A stretch of DNA of 64,000 nucleotides, taken from NCBI GenBank assembly GCA_001513145.1, contig LFSP01000032.1:84088-148087 (forward strand). The letters are read 5' to 3'. This document shows, piece by piece, positions 47,124-57,583 of the stretch (within the stretch, counting starts at the first letter, position 1; the number at the start of each line of letters is the position of its first letter). Under the pieces are notes generated by a model. The model ran no database searches, had not been told where the DNA came from, and saw only the letters and a list, made by a program, of their open reading frames with translations. Origin of the DNA: Clostridia bacterium DTU025 (lineage in GTDB: Bacteria > Bacillota > DTU025). Position numbers and translations under genes: made by a program.

Positions 47124-47872
47124 CCACCAAACACCGTCCCTGCATGCGTACTCCATGGCTCGATGACGATGGCCCCGTCCTTCAGGAATGCCTGCTCCGG
47201 CCCGCGAGGGCCCTTCACGTCATCATCGGGAGCCCGGCAGATCTTGTCTGCTATCCTCAGCTGAGTGGGCATGAGGCGAAGCGCCACCACCCTGGCCTCC
47301 CTGTTGCCGGACGCTCCCGCATGGGCAACGCCTCTCAGGGTCCCGAAGACCACGATGTCACCGTCGGCCCAAACCTCTGAACCGGGGTTCACGTCGCCCA
47401 GGATCACCAGGTTGCCTTCGAACGACACGCACTGCCCCGACCTGAGCGACTGCTTTATCAGGAGCGTGTCAGCGCCTGGCACCGCCGGCACCGCCGGCGC
47501 CGCCTCATTCGGCGGATCGGGGTTCGCCACGGCCTCAGCAGTGGCCGCTGAAAGCATTGAGGCGGCCCTGAGCCTTGCCTTGGTGGAACCGCCGTCGGCC
47601 CCGCCAGTGCCGCCTGCCCCATGATCGATCTGGCTCAGCCTCAACCCGTACGACTCCAAGACCTGTCGGACCTCCTCCACCCACTGAACAGGCACCACGG
47701 CTCCCCTGGTGTCCACAACCACGCTGGCGCCTGTGTAGAACCCCGGGGCTTCAGCCAGTCTGCGCCTGATGGCTTCCCTCAGGGTGTCGATGCTGGCCTG
47801 CGCGTCCACAAGCAGGCGCAGGCCCTCACGTGTTCCAACGAACATGACTTCCTGTGGCTTCAGTTCAACCAC
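47120..47872 (-). CDS. minC: Septum site-determining protein MinC
   Basis: LRSGQCVSFEGNLVILGDVNPGSEVWADGDIVVFGTLRGVAHAG. Confidence 0.95.
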   Translation of the reverse strand: MVELKPQEVMFVGTREGLRLLVDAQASIDTLREAIRRRLAEAPGFYTGASVVVDTRGAVVPVQWVEEVRQVLESYGLRLSQIDHGAGGTGGADGGSTKARLRAASMLSAATAEAVANPDPPNEAAPAVPAVPGADTLLIKQSLRSGQCVSFEGNLVILGDVNPGSEVWADGDIVVFGTLRGVAHAGASGNREARVVALRLMPTQLRIADKICRAPDDDVKGPRGPEQAFLKDGAIVIEPWSTHAGTVFGG

Positions 47873-47926
47873 CGCCGATTACGCGTATCTCTGGTTATTT
47901 CTGCGAGCCGCCACCATTTCCTTCAC

Positions 47927-49828
47927 TCAATCGGTTGGAGGCGCGATATAGGTGCCGGAACCCTGTGCGCCGGCGCCCGGCCCGCCGTTCGCCCCCTCGC
48001 CCATCTCTGCGATCCTGTCGGCGAAATAGCACTCCATGATCCTGCGCGCCACCGGAGCCGCAGCCGTGCCGCCGGCGCCTCCGCGCTCGATCAGCACCGC
48101 CACCACGATCTCGGGCTCATCAATGGGAGCCCACCCCACGAACCAGCCGTGGGCATCACCTGGAGGAGCCTGGGCGCTGCCTGTCTTGCCAGCCACCGGT
48201 ATGGGGAAGCCTGAGTACGCCCGGGCCGCCGTGCCAGCCTTGACCACCTGGGTTAGGCTATCACGCAGGTAGTTCCACACTCTATCAGGCAGCTCGACAC
48301 GGGCCGATACAGTGGGCGACGCCTGGTGCAACACCTCGCCGTCGGCCGCCACCGCGCGGCTCACGAGGTACGGGGCATACAGGGTGCCCCTCGTGGCGAT
48401 GCCGGCGTAGGCCACCGCCAGCTGCAGCGGCGTGACCGTGACCTGCTGGCCAATGGCGTAGCTGAGCCGCTCGCCGGGCATGAACGTTCTGGTTTCGGAG
48501 CCAGGCACCACTCCAGCGGCCTCCGCAGGCACCAGGTCAAGGCCGGTGGTTCGCGAGAAGCCGAACATCCTGGCGGCGTTGGCCATCTGGTCGGCGGTAA
48601 GGCGTTTCCCCAGCTCATAGAAGACTATGTTGCACGAGTTCGCCATGCCCTCAAGCAGCGTCTGCCACCCATGGCTTCTCCCTGAAGACCACACATGGCA
48701 CCGCTTGCCGGTGTAGTCGTCAGCAACAGACGGGGAGCACAGGATCCTCTCGTTGAGGTTCACCACGCCTGCCTGCAGCGCAGCCACGGCAGTGAAAGGC
48801 TTGAAGACTGAACCTGGCGGGTAGGCGCCTGACACGGCCCTGTTGAAGAGGGCTGAAACCGGGCTGTTCAGACTGCGCCACCTCTCCTCGGATATCCGCG
48901 GCACGAACCAGCCTGGGTCGTAGCCGGGCTCGCTGGCCAGCGCCAGCACCTCGCCGGTGCGCGCATCCAGCACCACAGCTGCCCCTGCCGACGCGCTGGT
49001 GTACTTGCCCTCCGCTTTCAGCAGGCGCAGCTGCTCCTCGATGGCTAACTCCGCCGCCTGCTGAAGGCCTGCGTCGATGGTAAGCTCCAGACTGGCGCCT
49101 GCCACCGGCTCCACCGTTCCCAGGGTTCCTCGGGGACGCGACAGCGAGTCCACCTCCACCTGTGTCTCGCCATCAACGCCCTTCAGCAGGTGTTCGTACG
49201 CCCGCTCCAGACCTGTCTTGCCTATGCGGTCGCGGGCGCGGTACCCGGCGCTGGCCAGCTGCTTAAGCTCTTCGGCGTTGATCTGGCCGACGTAGCCAAT
49301 TACCTGGCCCGCCAAGTCGCCCTTGGGGTAGCTGCGGTAGGGCTCTTCCTCGATGATGATGCCGGGCAGCTCCACGCGGTGCTCCGACACCCGCAGCACC
49401 ACCTCGACCGACGCGTCCTCCACCAGACGCGCCGGCTGGTACGGAACCCCCAGCCTCCCCTGGGTCTGCTCGGCTATCCTGGACCGAATGTCTTCAGGGG
49501 ACATGTCGATGAGGCTCGACAGCAGCTCCAGCTCCTCGTCGGCGCCGCGAAACTCCCCCGGGACAGCGGACACGGTGTAGGCCATCCTGTTGGACGCCAG
49601 CACTTCCCCGTTTCGGTCGACGATGACACCCCTCGGCGCCGATATGGGCAACAGCGCCAGGCGGTTCTCAGTGGCCCTCTTCACGTAGTACTCTCCCTGC
49701 ACCACCTGGAGCTGCCAGAGCCTTGCGGCAAGCACCATGAAGAGGATCACGACAAGTATCTGAAACCTGTGGACACGGCGTTCCGTTCCAGTCTGTTGAG
49801 CCCTGTCCATAGCGTCCATAATGCTCAT
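47927..49828 (-). CDS. mrdA: Penicillin-binding protein 2
   Basis: SGAYPPGSVFKPFTAVAAL active site; VAGKTGSAQ. Confidence 0.95.
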   Translation of the reverse strand: MSIMDAMDRAQQTGTERRVHRFQILVVILFMVLAARLWQLQVVQGEYYVKRATENRLALLPISAPRGVIVDRNGEVLASNRMAYTVSAVPGEFRGADEELELLSSLIDMSPEDIRSRIAEQTQGRLGVPYQPARLVEDASVEVVLRVSEHRVELPGIIIEEEPYRSYPKGDLAGQVIGYVGQINAEELKQLASAGYRARDRIGKTGLERAYEHLLKGVDGETQVEVDSLSRPRGTLGTVEPVAGASLELTIDAGLQQAAELAIEEQLRLLKAEGKYTSASAGAAVVLDARTGEVLALASEPGYDPGWFVPRISEERWRSLNSPVSALFNRAVSGAYPPGSVFKPFTAVAALQAGVVNLNERILCSPSVADDYTGKRCHVWSSGRSHGWQTLLEGMANSCNIVFYELGKRLTADQMANAARMFGFSRTTGLDLVPAEAAGVVPGSETRTFMPGERLSYAIGQQVTVTPLQLAVAYAGIATRGTLYAPYLVSRAVAADGEVLHQASPTVSARVELPDRVWNYLRDSLTQVVKAGTAARAYSGFPIPVAGKTGSAQAPPGDAHGWFVGWAPIDEPEIVVAVLIERGGAGGTAAAPVARRIMECYFADRIAEMGEGANGGPGAGAQGSGTYIAPPTD

Positions 49829-49874
49829 GCCATCATCTCCATGCCGGACGATGCCAGCGCGGCGCCGGCGTCAT

Positions 49875-50435
49875 CTAGCGGCCGGCCCCGCGGGCGCGGC
49901 CGGCGCCAGCGGCGTCGCCGCCACCTCCGGCGCCACCACCGGCTCGGCCCGCCTCGAGGCGAGCCCGCGGCACCAGGTAATACCAGCGGTATATCAGTAC
50001 CCCCGTAACGCAGTTCATTACGGTGACCCACGGCAGGACCACGAAAAGGGCCCTACCCATGTCGACGGCGGCCCCGAACGACCATATCACGAAAATGTAC
50101 ACAAGCTCCCGGGCGATGCTGCCGAGTCCGATGACGGCAGCGGGTGTGAGGAGGCTCTCCTTGAACAGCTCGGGCTGGATCATGCCGATGGCCGCCGCCA
50201 CGGCCATGTCGGCACCGGCGTTGGCGCCAATGAAGGCTCCGGTCAGCGCGTCCTGCATCAGCCCGCCCACAAGCGCCACCAGCACGCCGACGGCGGCACC
50301 CCCTGTGATGGCGGCCACGGCCGAGGCGCAGAAGACGACGTCAGGGACTATCCAGCGCGGAAACAGGGCAGGCACCACTGCTGCCTGGAACACCAAAGCG
50401 ACCAGTATTCCCAGGCAGATCCTGAGGCGCTTCAT
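49875..50435 (-). CDS. mreD: Rod shape-determining protein MreD
   Basis: Small hydrophobic protein between mreC and PBP2. Confidence 0.85.
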   Translation of the reverse strand: MKRLRICLGILVALVFQAAVVPALFPRWIVPDVVFCASAVAAITGGAAVGVLVALVGGLMQDALTGAFIGANAGADMAVAAAIGMIQPELFKESLLTPAAVIGLGSIARELVYIFVIWSFGAAVDMGRALFVVLPWVTVMNCVTGVLIYRWYYLVPRARLEAGRAGGGAGGGGDAAGAGRARGAGR

Positions 50436-51268
50436 TTGGCATCTCCCTCGATCGCGTCGACGAGCACCAGGACCTCCTCGAGCCGCTGGAAATCCACGCG
50501 CGGCTTCACGTATGCCAGCAGCGACACGCCGTACTTGCCCTGCTCCACCGCGATCACGTCGCCGATGGCATGCCCCTTCGGGTAAACGCCGCCCAGGCCG
50601 GAAGTGATGATGACATCGCCTTCGGCGAGGTCAGGCTGGGCTCCCAGCGGCCGCGCTATGAGCAGGCCCGATCCGTCGCCGGCGCCCTCCACCACCACCA
50701 GGTCGCGTGAGCGCGTGGCGATGCCGCCGATGGAATTGCGCGAATCCACAGCCAGAAGCACTGTGGCGCTGTTAGGGGTCACCGACGTGACCCTGCCAAC
50801 CACGCCTCTGGCATTGATCACGGCCTGTCCCTTGGCGATGCCGGAGGAAGATCCCTTGTCGATCACCACCGACTCAAGCCAGTTGCCGGGATCGCGATAG
50901 GCCACCACCGCAGCTTCGGCGCGGCCCCTGAGGGATCCTTTCAGCTGGAGGAGCTCGGTCAGGCGTTGGTTCTCCCTCGCCGCCTCCTCCAGCTGCAACA
51001 GCGCTGCCTGCGCCGCGTCCAGTTCGGCCCTGAGTCGTTCGTTCTCGCTCTTCATCTCGCCGATGGACGCGATGAACGAGACCCACGATGACACCCACCG
51101 GCTCACAGTGGACGCTCCCCGCGCCACGGGCGTGAAGACTTCGCGCACTGCCTGTTCTGCCAGGGTCAGGCGTTCTCGGTCGCGTGCGGTGAGATACACC
51201 ATGCATATGATGAGGACCACGCTCACAACAGTGATGATGGCCCTCCTCCTGCTGACGTTTGGGTTCAA
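50432..51268 (-). CDS. mreC: Rod shape-determining protein MreC
   Basis: NWLESVVIDKGSSSGIAKGQAVINARGVVGRV. Confidence 0.95.
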   Translation of the reverse strand: MNPNVSRRRAIITVVSVVLIICMVYLTARDRERLTLAEQAVREVFTPVARGASTVSRWVSSWVSFIASIGEMKSENERLRAELDAAQAALLQLEEAARENQRLTELLQLKGSLRGRAEAAVVAYRDPGNWLESVVIDKGSSSGIAKGQAVINARGVVGRVTSVTPNSATVLLAVDSRNSIGGIATRSRDLVVVEGAGDGSGLLIARPLGAQPDLAEGDVIITSGLGGVYPKGHAIGDVIAVEQGKYGVSLLAYVKPRVDFQRLEEVLVLVDAIEGDAK

Positions 51269-51308
51269 TATACGCTCTCCTGGGCCTCGCAGGCCGTAGT
51301 TATCTGGG

Positions 51309-52349
51309 TTATCTCAGCCTTCCTGACGACACCAACACTCGCCTGTACGTCTCCAGGTGTTCAACTACGACGCCGGTACCCCTGACCACACAGGTGAGGG
51401 GATCCTCGGTAACGTACGCGGGCATCCCGGTGGCCTCCTGAAGCAGGCGATCGAGGCCGTGGAGCAACGCCCCGCCGCCGGTCATGGCGATTCCCTTGTC
51501 CAGCACGTCCGCCGAAAGCTCCGGAGGGGTCTTCTCCAGGGTCTCCCTCACCGCTCTGACTATCTCCGACACCGGATCCGCCAGCGCCTCATAGATCTCG
51601 CTGCTGGACACCCTGACCGTCTTGGGCAGGCCATTCACTATGTCGCGTCCCCTGGCGTCCATCACCTGCTCCTCGTTGGGCGGGTAAGCCGTGCCGATGG
51701 TTCGCTTGATATCCTCGGCGGTGCGTTCGCCGATCATCAGGTTGTAGTTCCTCTTCATGTAGTTGATGATGGCCTCGTCCATCTTGTCGCCTGCCACGGT
51801 CACAGACTTGGAGGCGACGATGCCGCCGAGGGAGATCACCGCCACTTCGGTGGTGCCCCCGCCTATGTCCACCACCATGTTGCCTGTGGGCTCCTCAACC
51901 GGAAGACCGGCGCCGATCGCCGCGGCCATAGGCTCCTCGATGAGGTAGACCTCCTTGCCGCCAGCCTGGATGGCTGAATCATGGATCACCCTGCGCTCCA
52001 CCTGCGTCACTCCGGACGGGACGCCGATGACTATGCGCGGCTTGAACACTCCGTGACGCTTAACCGCCTTCTCGATGAACCGACGCAGCATGATGACGGT
52101 GATGTCAAGGTCAGCTATGACACCGTCGCGCAGGGGCCTCACCGCCACGATGCCGGCAGGCGTACGGCCCACCATCTGCTTGGCATCGTATCCCACTGCA
52201 AGGATCTCGCCGGAATCACGGTCCATTGCGATAACTGAAGGTTCCTGCAGTACTATCCCTTTTCCTCTGACGAACACTAGAGTGTTTGCAGTGCCGAGGT
52301 CGATGCCCATATCCCTCGACAGGCCGCCGAAGAGCGATCTGAGGCCCAT
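51309..52349 (-). CDS. mreB: Rod shape-determining protein MreB
   Basis: DMGIDLGTANTLVFVRGKGIVLQEPSVIAMD. Confidence 0.98.
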   Translation of the reverse strand: MGLRSLFGGLSRDMGIDLGTANTLVFVRGKGIVLQEPSVIAMDRDSGEILAVGYDAKQMVGRTPAGIVAVRPLRDGVIADLDITVIMLRRFIEKAVKRHGVFKPRIVIGVPSGVTQVERRVIHDSAIQAGGKEVYLIEEPMAAAIGAGLPVEEPTGNMVVDIGGGTTEVAVISLGGIVASKSVTVAGDKMDEAIINYMKRNYNLMIGERTAEDIKRTIGTAYPPNEEQVMDARGRDIVNGLPKTVRVSSSEIYEALADPVSEIVRAVRETLEKTPPELSADVLDKGIAMTGGGALLHGLDRLLQEATGMPAYVTEDPLTCVVRGTGVVVEHLETYRRVLVSSGRLR

Positions 52350-52391
52350 GGCGATGGCTCCCTTCCACTTACGAGTATAGAAACAGAATCT

Positions 52392-53087
52392 TCACGTGAC
52401 TCGCTCAAGGAGCCCCTTCTCCTTGAGGCTCACGTAAACGTTGTCGCCGATGATTATGTGGTCTACCACGTCGATGCCGATGAGGGCTCCAGCCGTGCAG
52501 AGGCGCCTGGTGATGGCTAGATCCTCCGGGCTGGGCGTGGGATCGCCGCTGGGGTGGTTGTGCGCGACGATGAGGGAAGCGCTGCCCGCCCTGATGGCAG
52601 CCCGGAACACCTCGCGCGGGTGCACGATGGAGGAATCGAGCGTTCCCACGGATATGGTGACCACATCGAGGAGCCGGTTTCGGCTGTCAAGAAACAGCGC
52701 CCTGAACTCCTCGCGCTCCAGGTACCTCATGGTCGGCATCAGTGCCTGCGCGGCATCGCGCGGCCCGCTGATGCTCCCGCGCTGCTCGCCCTGGCCGGAG
52801 AGCACCCTGCGCCCAAGCTCTATGGCGGCCTGGATCTGCGCGGCCCTAACCAGCCCTATGCCGGGCAGGGCTGCAAGCTCCATCGGGGTGGCGGTGGCCA
52901 GCTTCCTGGGGCTTCCGAACCGCGCCATCAGCCCTGCGCCCACCTGGACGGCGTTCTGCCCCTGCATGCCGCACCTGATGATCACCGCCACCAGCTCCGC
53001 CGCGGACAGGGCCTCCGGGCCGAACTGCAACAGTCTCTCCATCGGCCGCTCGCTGGCGGGAAGTTCCCTTATCGCTCCGCTCGACAT
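52392..53087 (-). CDS. radC: RadC family JAB-domain protein
   Basis: ELPASERPMERLLQFGPEALSAAELVAVIIR; AHNHPSGDPTPSPED. Confidence 0.96.
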   Translation of the reverse strand: MSSGAIRELPASERPMERLLQFGPEALSAAELVAVIIRCGMQGQNAVQVGAGLMARFGSPRKLATATPMELAALPGIGLVRAAQIQAAIELGRRVLSGQGEQRGSISGPRDAAQALMPTMRYLEREEFRALFLDSRNRLLDVVTISVGTLDSSIVHPREVFRAAIRAGSASLIVAHNHPSGDPTPSPEDLAITRRLCTAGALIGIDVVDHIIIGDNVYVSLKEKGLLERVT

Positions 53088-53158
53088 CTCGCAACACCTC
53101 GCTGCAGGTCTTCTGCAAGCGCGACCGTGCGGCGGGTGCGGACCCAGAGATGTTCAGG

Positions 53159-53752
53159 TCAGAGCACTCGCACTCCGAACTCATCCAGCATGCCGGCGAG
53201 CATGCCCACAGGTAGGCCCACCACGGTGAAGTAGTCTCCGCAGATCGACTCCACCAGCAGCGAGCCGAACCCCTGAATGGCGTAGGCGCCGGCCTTGTCG
53301 TCGGGCTCGCCTGTGCGGATGTAACTCTGTATGGTATCGTCAGAAAGCTCCCTGAAACGTACGTCCGTGACGCTGCAATCGCAGAGCTTGCGGCCGGAAG
53401 CCGCGTCCACCACGCAGACGCCCGAGTAAACCTGGTGAACCCTGCCTGACAGCATCCTCAGCATGCGGACGGCGTCCTCGTGGCTTTCGGGCTTGCCCAG
53501 CACCTTCCCGTCAAGCACCACGATGGTGTCGGATCCTATTACTATGCCATCGCCCTCCGCCTCAGCTACCTGCTGGGCCTTGGCCGCCGATAGCAGCTTC
53601 ACCAGCTCAGCCGGGTCAGGATGGTGGATGACGCTTTCGTCGATAGTGCTCGGTATCACATCGAAAGCCAGTCCCAGTTCGCGCAGGAGGCGCGAGCGCC
53701 TGGGGCTAGCCGAGGCTAGGATCAACCTTGGAGATATGAATACCGCCTCCAA
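53159..53752 (-). CDS. maf: Maf family nucleotide pyrophosphatase
   Basis: [30 protein letters not shown]. Confidence 0.96.
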   Translation of the reverse strand: MEAVFISPRLILASASPRRSRLLRELGLAFDVIPSTIDESVIHHPDPAELVKLLSAAKAQQVAEAEGDGIVIGSDTIVVLDGKVLGKPESHEDAVRMLRMLSGRVHQVYSGVCVVDAASGRKLCDCSVTDVRFRELSDDTIQSYIRTGEPDDKAGAYAIQGFGSLLVESICGDYFTVVGLPVGMLAGMLDEFGVRVL

Positions 53753-53810
53753 ACAGCCTGTGCCGGTCTCCGATTTTCAGTCTAACATTAGAAATTCGTG
53801 TTTACAAGAA

Positions 53811-53840
53811 GGACGGGCCTCCGTTGCTGGAAACCCGTCC
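53811..53840 (-). terminator. Terminator downstream of rnfB
   Basis: Minus strand GGACGGG...CCCGTCC followed by TTCTTGTAAA. Confidence 0.6.
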
Positions 53841-53875
53841 AGTTGCTTAAGCCCAAGTGGCGACCGTTTACTCCG

Positions 53876-54739
53876 CTATGAAGCTGCCTGCGCTTCACCA
53901 GCTGAGGCACATTCTCCCAGACAACCCTGGCATCCCCCGGGCACCTTGGCCAGGTCGATGATGCACTTCACCGGGCACTTCTCCACGCACACGCCGCAAC
54001 GGGTGCACCTGGAGTTGTCGATGCGGGCTAGATTGTCCTCCATGGTGATGCACTTCTCGGGGCAGTTGCGCACGCAGATGCCGCAGCCGATGCAGCCGAT
54101 GGAGCACACCTTCTTCACCTCGGGGCCCCGGGCGTGCGACTTGCACATCACGTTCACCGACTCGTTCTTGGTGCGAAGCTCGATGATTCCCCTGGGGCAC
54201 GCGGCCACGCACTTGCCGCACCCCGTGCAGAGCTCGTCGTCTACCTTGGGAAGACCGTCGTCACCCATGTACATGGCGCCGAAGGGGCACGCCTCGACGC
54301 AGGTGCCCAGGCCCAGGCATCCGTAGGTGCAGCCCTTAGCCCCTCCGCCCGAAAGCTCTGCCGCGCGGCAGTCGCGGATGCCTTCATACTTGAAGACCTC
54401 AATCGCCTTGTCCTTGCTACCGAGGCACAGCACCCGCGCGTACTTGGGCTCGCAGTCGGACTCGCATGACACCCCCATGATGTCGGCGATGAGGTCGGCC
54501 ACGCGCTTCTTGCCCACGGGGCACCCATCCACCGGGGCGGCGCCGGACGCGATGGCCTCCGCCAGGCCCGAGCAGCCCGGGTAACCGCAGGCACCGCAGT
54601 TGGCACCGGGCAGCACGTCGATGATCTGATCTATTCTAGGGTCCTTCTCCACCGAGAACACCTTGTCGGCGACGCCCAGCAACGCGCCGAAGAGAAGGCC
54701 CAACGCTCCCATGCTTAAGATGGCGTTAACGGTGCTCAT
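53876..54739 (-). CDS. rnfB: Rnf complex subunit RnfB
   Basis: PGANCGACGYPGCSGLAEAI; multiple 4Fe-4S motifs. Confidence 0.95.
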   Translation of the reverse strand: MSTVNAILSMGALGLLFGALLGVADKVFSVEKDPRIDQIIDVLPGANCGACGYPGCSGLAEAIASGAAPVDGCPVGKKRVADLIADIMGVSCESDCEPKYARVLCLGSKDKAIEVFKYEGIRDCRAAELSGGGAKGCTYGCLGLGTCVEACPFGAMYMGDDGLPKVDDELCTGCGKCVAACPRGIIELRTKNESVNVMCKSHARGPEVKKVCSIGCIGCGICVRNCPEKCITMEDNLARIDNSRCTRCGVCVEKCPVKCIIDLAKVPGGCQGCLGECASAGEAQAAS

Positions 54740-54754
54740 AGCGTATACACCCCC

Positions 54755-55351
54755 TTACATTCCCACGAACCTGGCCACGTCGAACCCGGAGAACCCGAGG
54801 AAGGCCATGGCCAGAAGGCCGGTGGTGACCAGCGCGATGGGGAAGCCCTCCATGCACTTGGGTATGGGGGCGAGCCTCATGCGTTCACGTATCGCCGCGA
54901 ACAGGACGATGGCCAGGCCCCAACCAAGGCCGGCTGCGGCCCCGCTCACGGCCGCCTCCACCAGGTTGTAACCTTCGTTGATGTTGATGATGGCCACGCC
55001 CAGGACGGCGCAGTTGGTCGTGATCAACGGAAGGTAGATGCCCAGGGCCTTGTACAGTCCGGGGCTGTTCTTCTTCAGGAACATCTCTATGAACTGGACC
55101 AGCGCGGCGATCACCAGGATGAAGGAGACCGTCTGCAGGTAGCCCATGTTCAGCGGATTGAGGATCAGGTTCTGCACCAGCCACGAGATGGCCGAAGCCA
55201 TGGTCATCACGAAGACCACGGCCATGCTCATTCCGGTAGCCGTCTCCACCTGTTGGGAGACTCCAATGAACGGGCAGGCGCCGAGGATCCTCGACAGCAT
55301 GAAGTTGTTGACCAGGGCCTGGGTGAACAATATCACCAAGAGGTTCTTCAA
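54755..55351 (-). CDS. rnfA: Rnf complex subunit RnfA
   Basis: VNNFMLSRILGACPFIGVSQQVETATGMSMAV. Confidence 0.96.
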   Translation of the reverse strand: MKNLLVILFTQALVNNFMLSRILGACPFIGVSQQVETATGMSMAVVFVMTMASAISWLVQNLILNPLNMGYLQTVSFILVIAALVQFIEMFLKKNSPGLYKALGIYLPLITTNCAVLGVAIININEGYNLVEAAVSGAAAGLGWGLAIVLFAAIRERMRLAPIPKCMEGFPIALVTTGLLAMAFLGFSGFDVARFVGM

Positions 55352-56026
55352 TTAGTGGCACCCCCCTTGAGGGCTCTGCGAACCGCGACGGCCGGCACGC
55401 CCCTTGCCGCGCTCTGCCAGCAGGTTCACCGCACCGATCAGCAGGCCCAGGCTGATGAACCCGCCCACAGGCTGCGTGACGATGGCTGCGGCGTACTCCT
55501 TGGAGAACAGCCGGATCCCCTCAAAGCCCAGGTCAGGGGCGGCGAGGATGATCCCGGTCCCCAGAGGCTCGCGGATGGCGCTGAGGAGCACCAGGGCGAA
55601 GGTGAAGCCGGCGCCCATGCCCAGGCCATCAACGATGGAGGCCAGAGGCCCGTTCTTGGAGGCGAAGGCCTCGGCCCGGGCCAGGATGATGCAGTTCACC
55701 ACGATCAGCGGCACGAACACGCCCAGCACCTGGTGAAGCTGAGGCAGGTACGCGTTCATCACCAGGTCCACCACGGTGACGAACGTGGCGATCACCACGA
55801 TGAATACCGGTATGCGGATCTCATTGGGCGTCGCTTTCCTGAGAAGCGACACGCACAGGTTGGAACCCACCAACACGAAGGTGGCCGCGAGGCCCATGCC
55901 GATGCCGTTGGATACCGCCAGCGACACCGCTATCGTAGGGCACATGCCCAGTAGCAGTCTAAGAGTGGGGTTCTCTTTGCCTATTCCGTTTGAGAAGATG
56001 CTGCTGAGCGGGCTAGGACTGCTCAC
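55352..56026 (-). CDS. rnfE: Rnf complex subunit RnfE
   Basis: LGMCPTIAVSLAVSNGIGMGLAATFVLVGSN. Confidence 0.96.
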   Translation of the reverse strand: MSSPSPLSSIFSNGIGKENPTLRLLLGMCPTIAVSLAVSNGIGMGLAATFVLVGSNLCVSLLRKATPNEIRIPVFIVVIATFVTVVDLVMNAYLPQLHQVLGVFVPLIVVNCIILARAEAFASKNGPLASIVDGLGMGAGFTFALVLLSAIREPLGTGIILAAPDLGFEGIRLFSKEYAAAIVTQPVGGFISLGLLIGAVNLLAERGKGRAGRRGSQSPQGGCH

Positions 56027-56610
56027 CTTGACCCACCTCCCAAGATACCGCTTGTGCGAGCCAGCTCACGCGCGGCGTTCACCCCGCGCACCACCGCGCG
56101 CGAGGAAATGGTGGCGCTGGAAATGGCGGTGATCTCGCCGCCGTCCTTGTTCACCGCCAGGGGCCCAGAGGCGCCCTTCCCGATGAACTGCTCCTGCCAC
56201 GACTTGTTTGTGATCTCCGAGCCGAGGCCAGGTGTTTCGCTGTGGCTCATCACCTGGAGGCCCTTCACCGTCATGTCGGCGCCGATGCCCACCAGCATGG
56301 TGATGGGCCCGCCGTAGCCCGCGGGGCGCACCCGGGCCACGATGCCCAGCACCTGGCCGTTGGCGGCGCCGGTGTAGATGGCGTCGATCTCGGCGAACTT
56401 GGGATCGGCGGTGAACCGGGCGACCTCCTCAGGGCTCAGGGCATTGAAGTCAGTGGCCTGAGGGAGCACTATCTGCATCGACCGCGCCTGCTCTTCAGCC
56501 TTACGCGCGCCGATGATCTTGCTGGTGACGCTGTAGACCGAGGAGAGCACCCCGGCGGAGACTGCACACACCAGCAACAGAATGACGCCAAGCTTAAGCG
56601 TTTTGCCCAC
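56023..56610 (-). CDS. rnfG: Rnf complex subunit RnfG (FMN-binding)
   Basis: HSETPGLGSEITNKSWQEQF; DGGEITAISSATISSRAVV. Confidence 0.95.
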   Translation of the reverse strand: MGKTLKLGVILLLVCAVSAGVLSSVYSVTSKIIGARKAEEQARSMQIVLPQATDFNALSPEEVARFTADPKFAEIDAIYTGAANGQVLGIVARVRPAGYGGPITMLVGIGADMTVKGLQVMSHSETPGLGSEITNKSWQEQFIGKGASGPLAVNKDGGEITAISSATISSRAVVRGVNAARELARTSGILGGGSR

Positions 56611-57583
56611 GGGCCTTCACCTCCCCGAAGCGCTTGGGTCGGGCAAATCTATCGATGAGCGGCACCGCCGCGTTCATTATGAGAATGGAGTAGCACACGC
56701 CCTCGGGGTATCCGCCGAAGATGCGAATGAGCGCCGTCAGCACTCCACAGCCGATGGCGAATATCGTCTGCCCCTTCGGGTTCATCGGGGACGTGACGTA
56801 GTCCGTGGCCATGAAGAACGCACCAAGGATAAGCCCGCCCGACAGGATATGGAACAGCGGGTCATGCCCGTAAAGCGACGTTATCACCGCCACGGTGCCG
56901 ATGTACGTCAGCGGGATCCTCAGCGAGATGTGCTCACGCCACAGCAGGTACGCCGCGCCCACCAAGAGCGCCAGAGCTGAGGTTTCGCCCAACGACCCGG
57001 CTACGTTGCCGAAGAACAGCGGGGCGTAGAACCTGGTCATCGGGATGCCGCCGATCTCCCCCATCTTCAGAAGCGTGAGCGGAGTGGCGGTGCTCACGGC
57101 ATCGAACCCCTGCACCCAGTGGGCGGCCTCGGCTCCGGCAGGCCAGATGTAGCCCGAATTGGCCAGGGCCGACCATGCCGCAACCGCGAACGCTCGGCCG
57201 GCCAGCGCCGGGTTGAACACGTTGAAGCCCAGTCCGCCGAAGAGGAGCTTCACGACGCCGATGGTGAAGAAGCCAGACAGCACCAGGATCCACCACGGAA
57301 CGTGCGGCGGAAGCACCATCGCCAGCAGCACTCCGGTGACGACGGCACTCCAGTCTCCGATGGTGACGGGACGACCGGTTATTCTCTCCAAGATGTACTC
57401 AGCGCCGACTGTTCCGACTATTGCTGCAGCTAGAGATACCAGTGCGCGGGCGCCGAAGAAGTAGACGCCGGCGGCGCATGCAGGTATCAGGCTTATCACC
57501 ACGTCGCGCATGAGCGCGGGGGTGGTGACCCCGCTCCTGATGTGTGGAGCAGGAGAGACTATGAGAGTAGACTCTGCCATCAC
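56594..57583 (-). CDS. rnfD: Rnf complex subunit RnfD
   Basis: STATPLTLLKMGE; NQR2/RnfD-type membrane protein. Confidence 0.95.
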   Translation of the reverse strand: MMAESTLIVSPAPHIRSGVTTPALMRDVVISLIPACAAGVYFFGARALVSLAAAIVGTVGAEYILERITGRPVTIGDWSAVVTGVLLAMVLPPHVPWWILVLSGFFTIGVVKLLFGGLGFNVFNPALAGRAFAVAAWSALANSGYIWPAGAEAAHWVQGFDAVSTATPLTLLKMGEIGGIPMTRFYAPLFFGNVAGSLGETSALALLVGAAYLLWREHISLRIPLTYIGTVAVITSLYGHDPLFHILSGGLILGAFFMATDYVTSPMNPKGQTIFAIGCGVLTALIRIFGGYPEGVCYSILIMNAAVPLIDRFARPKRFGEVKARGQNA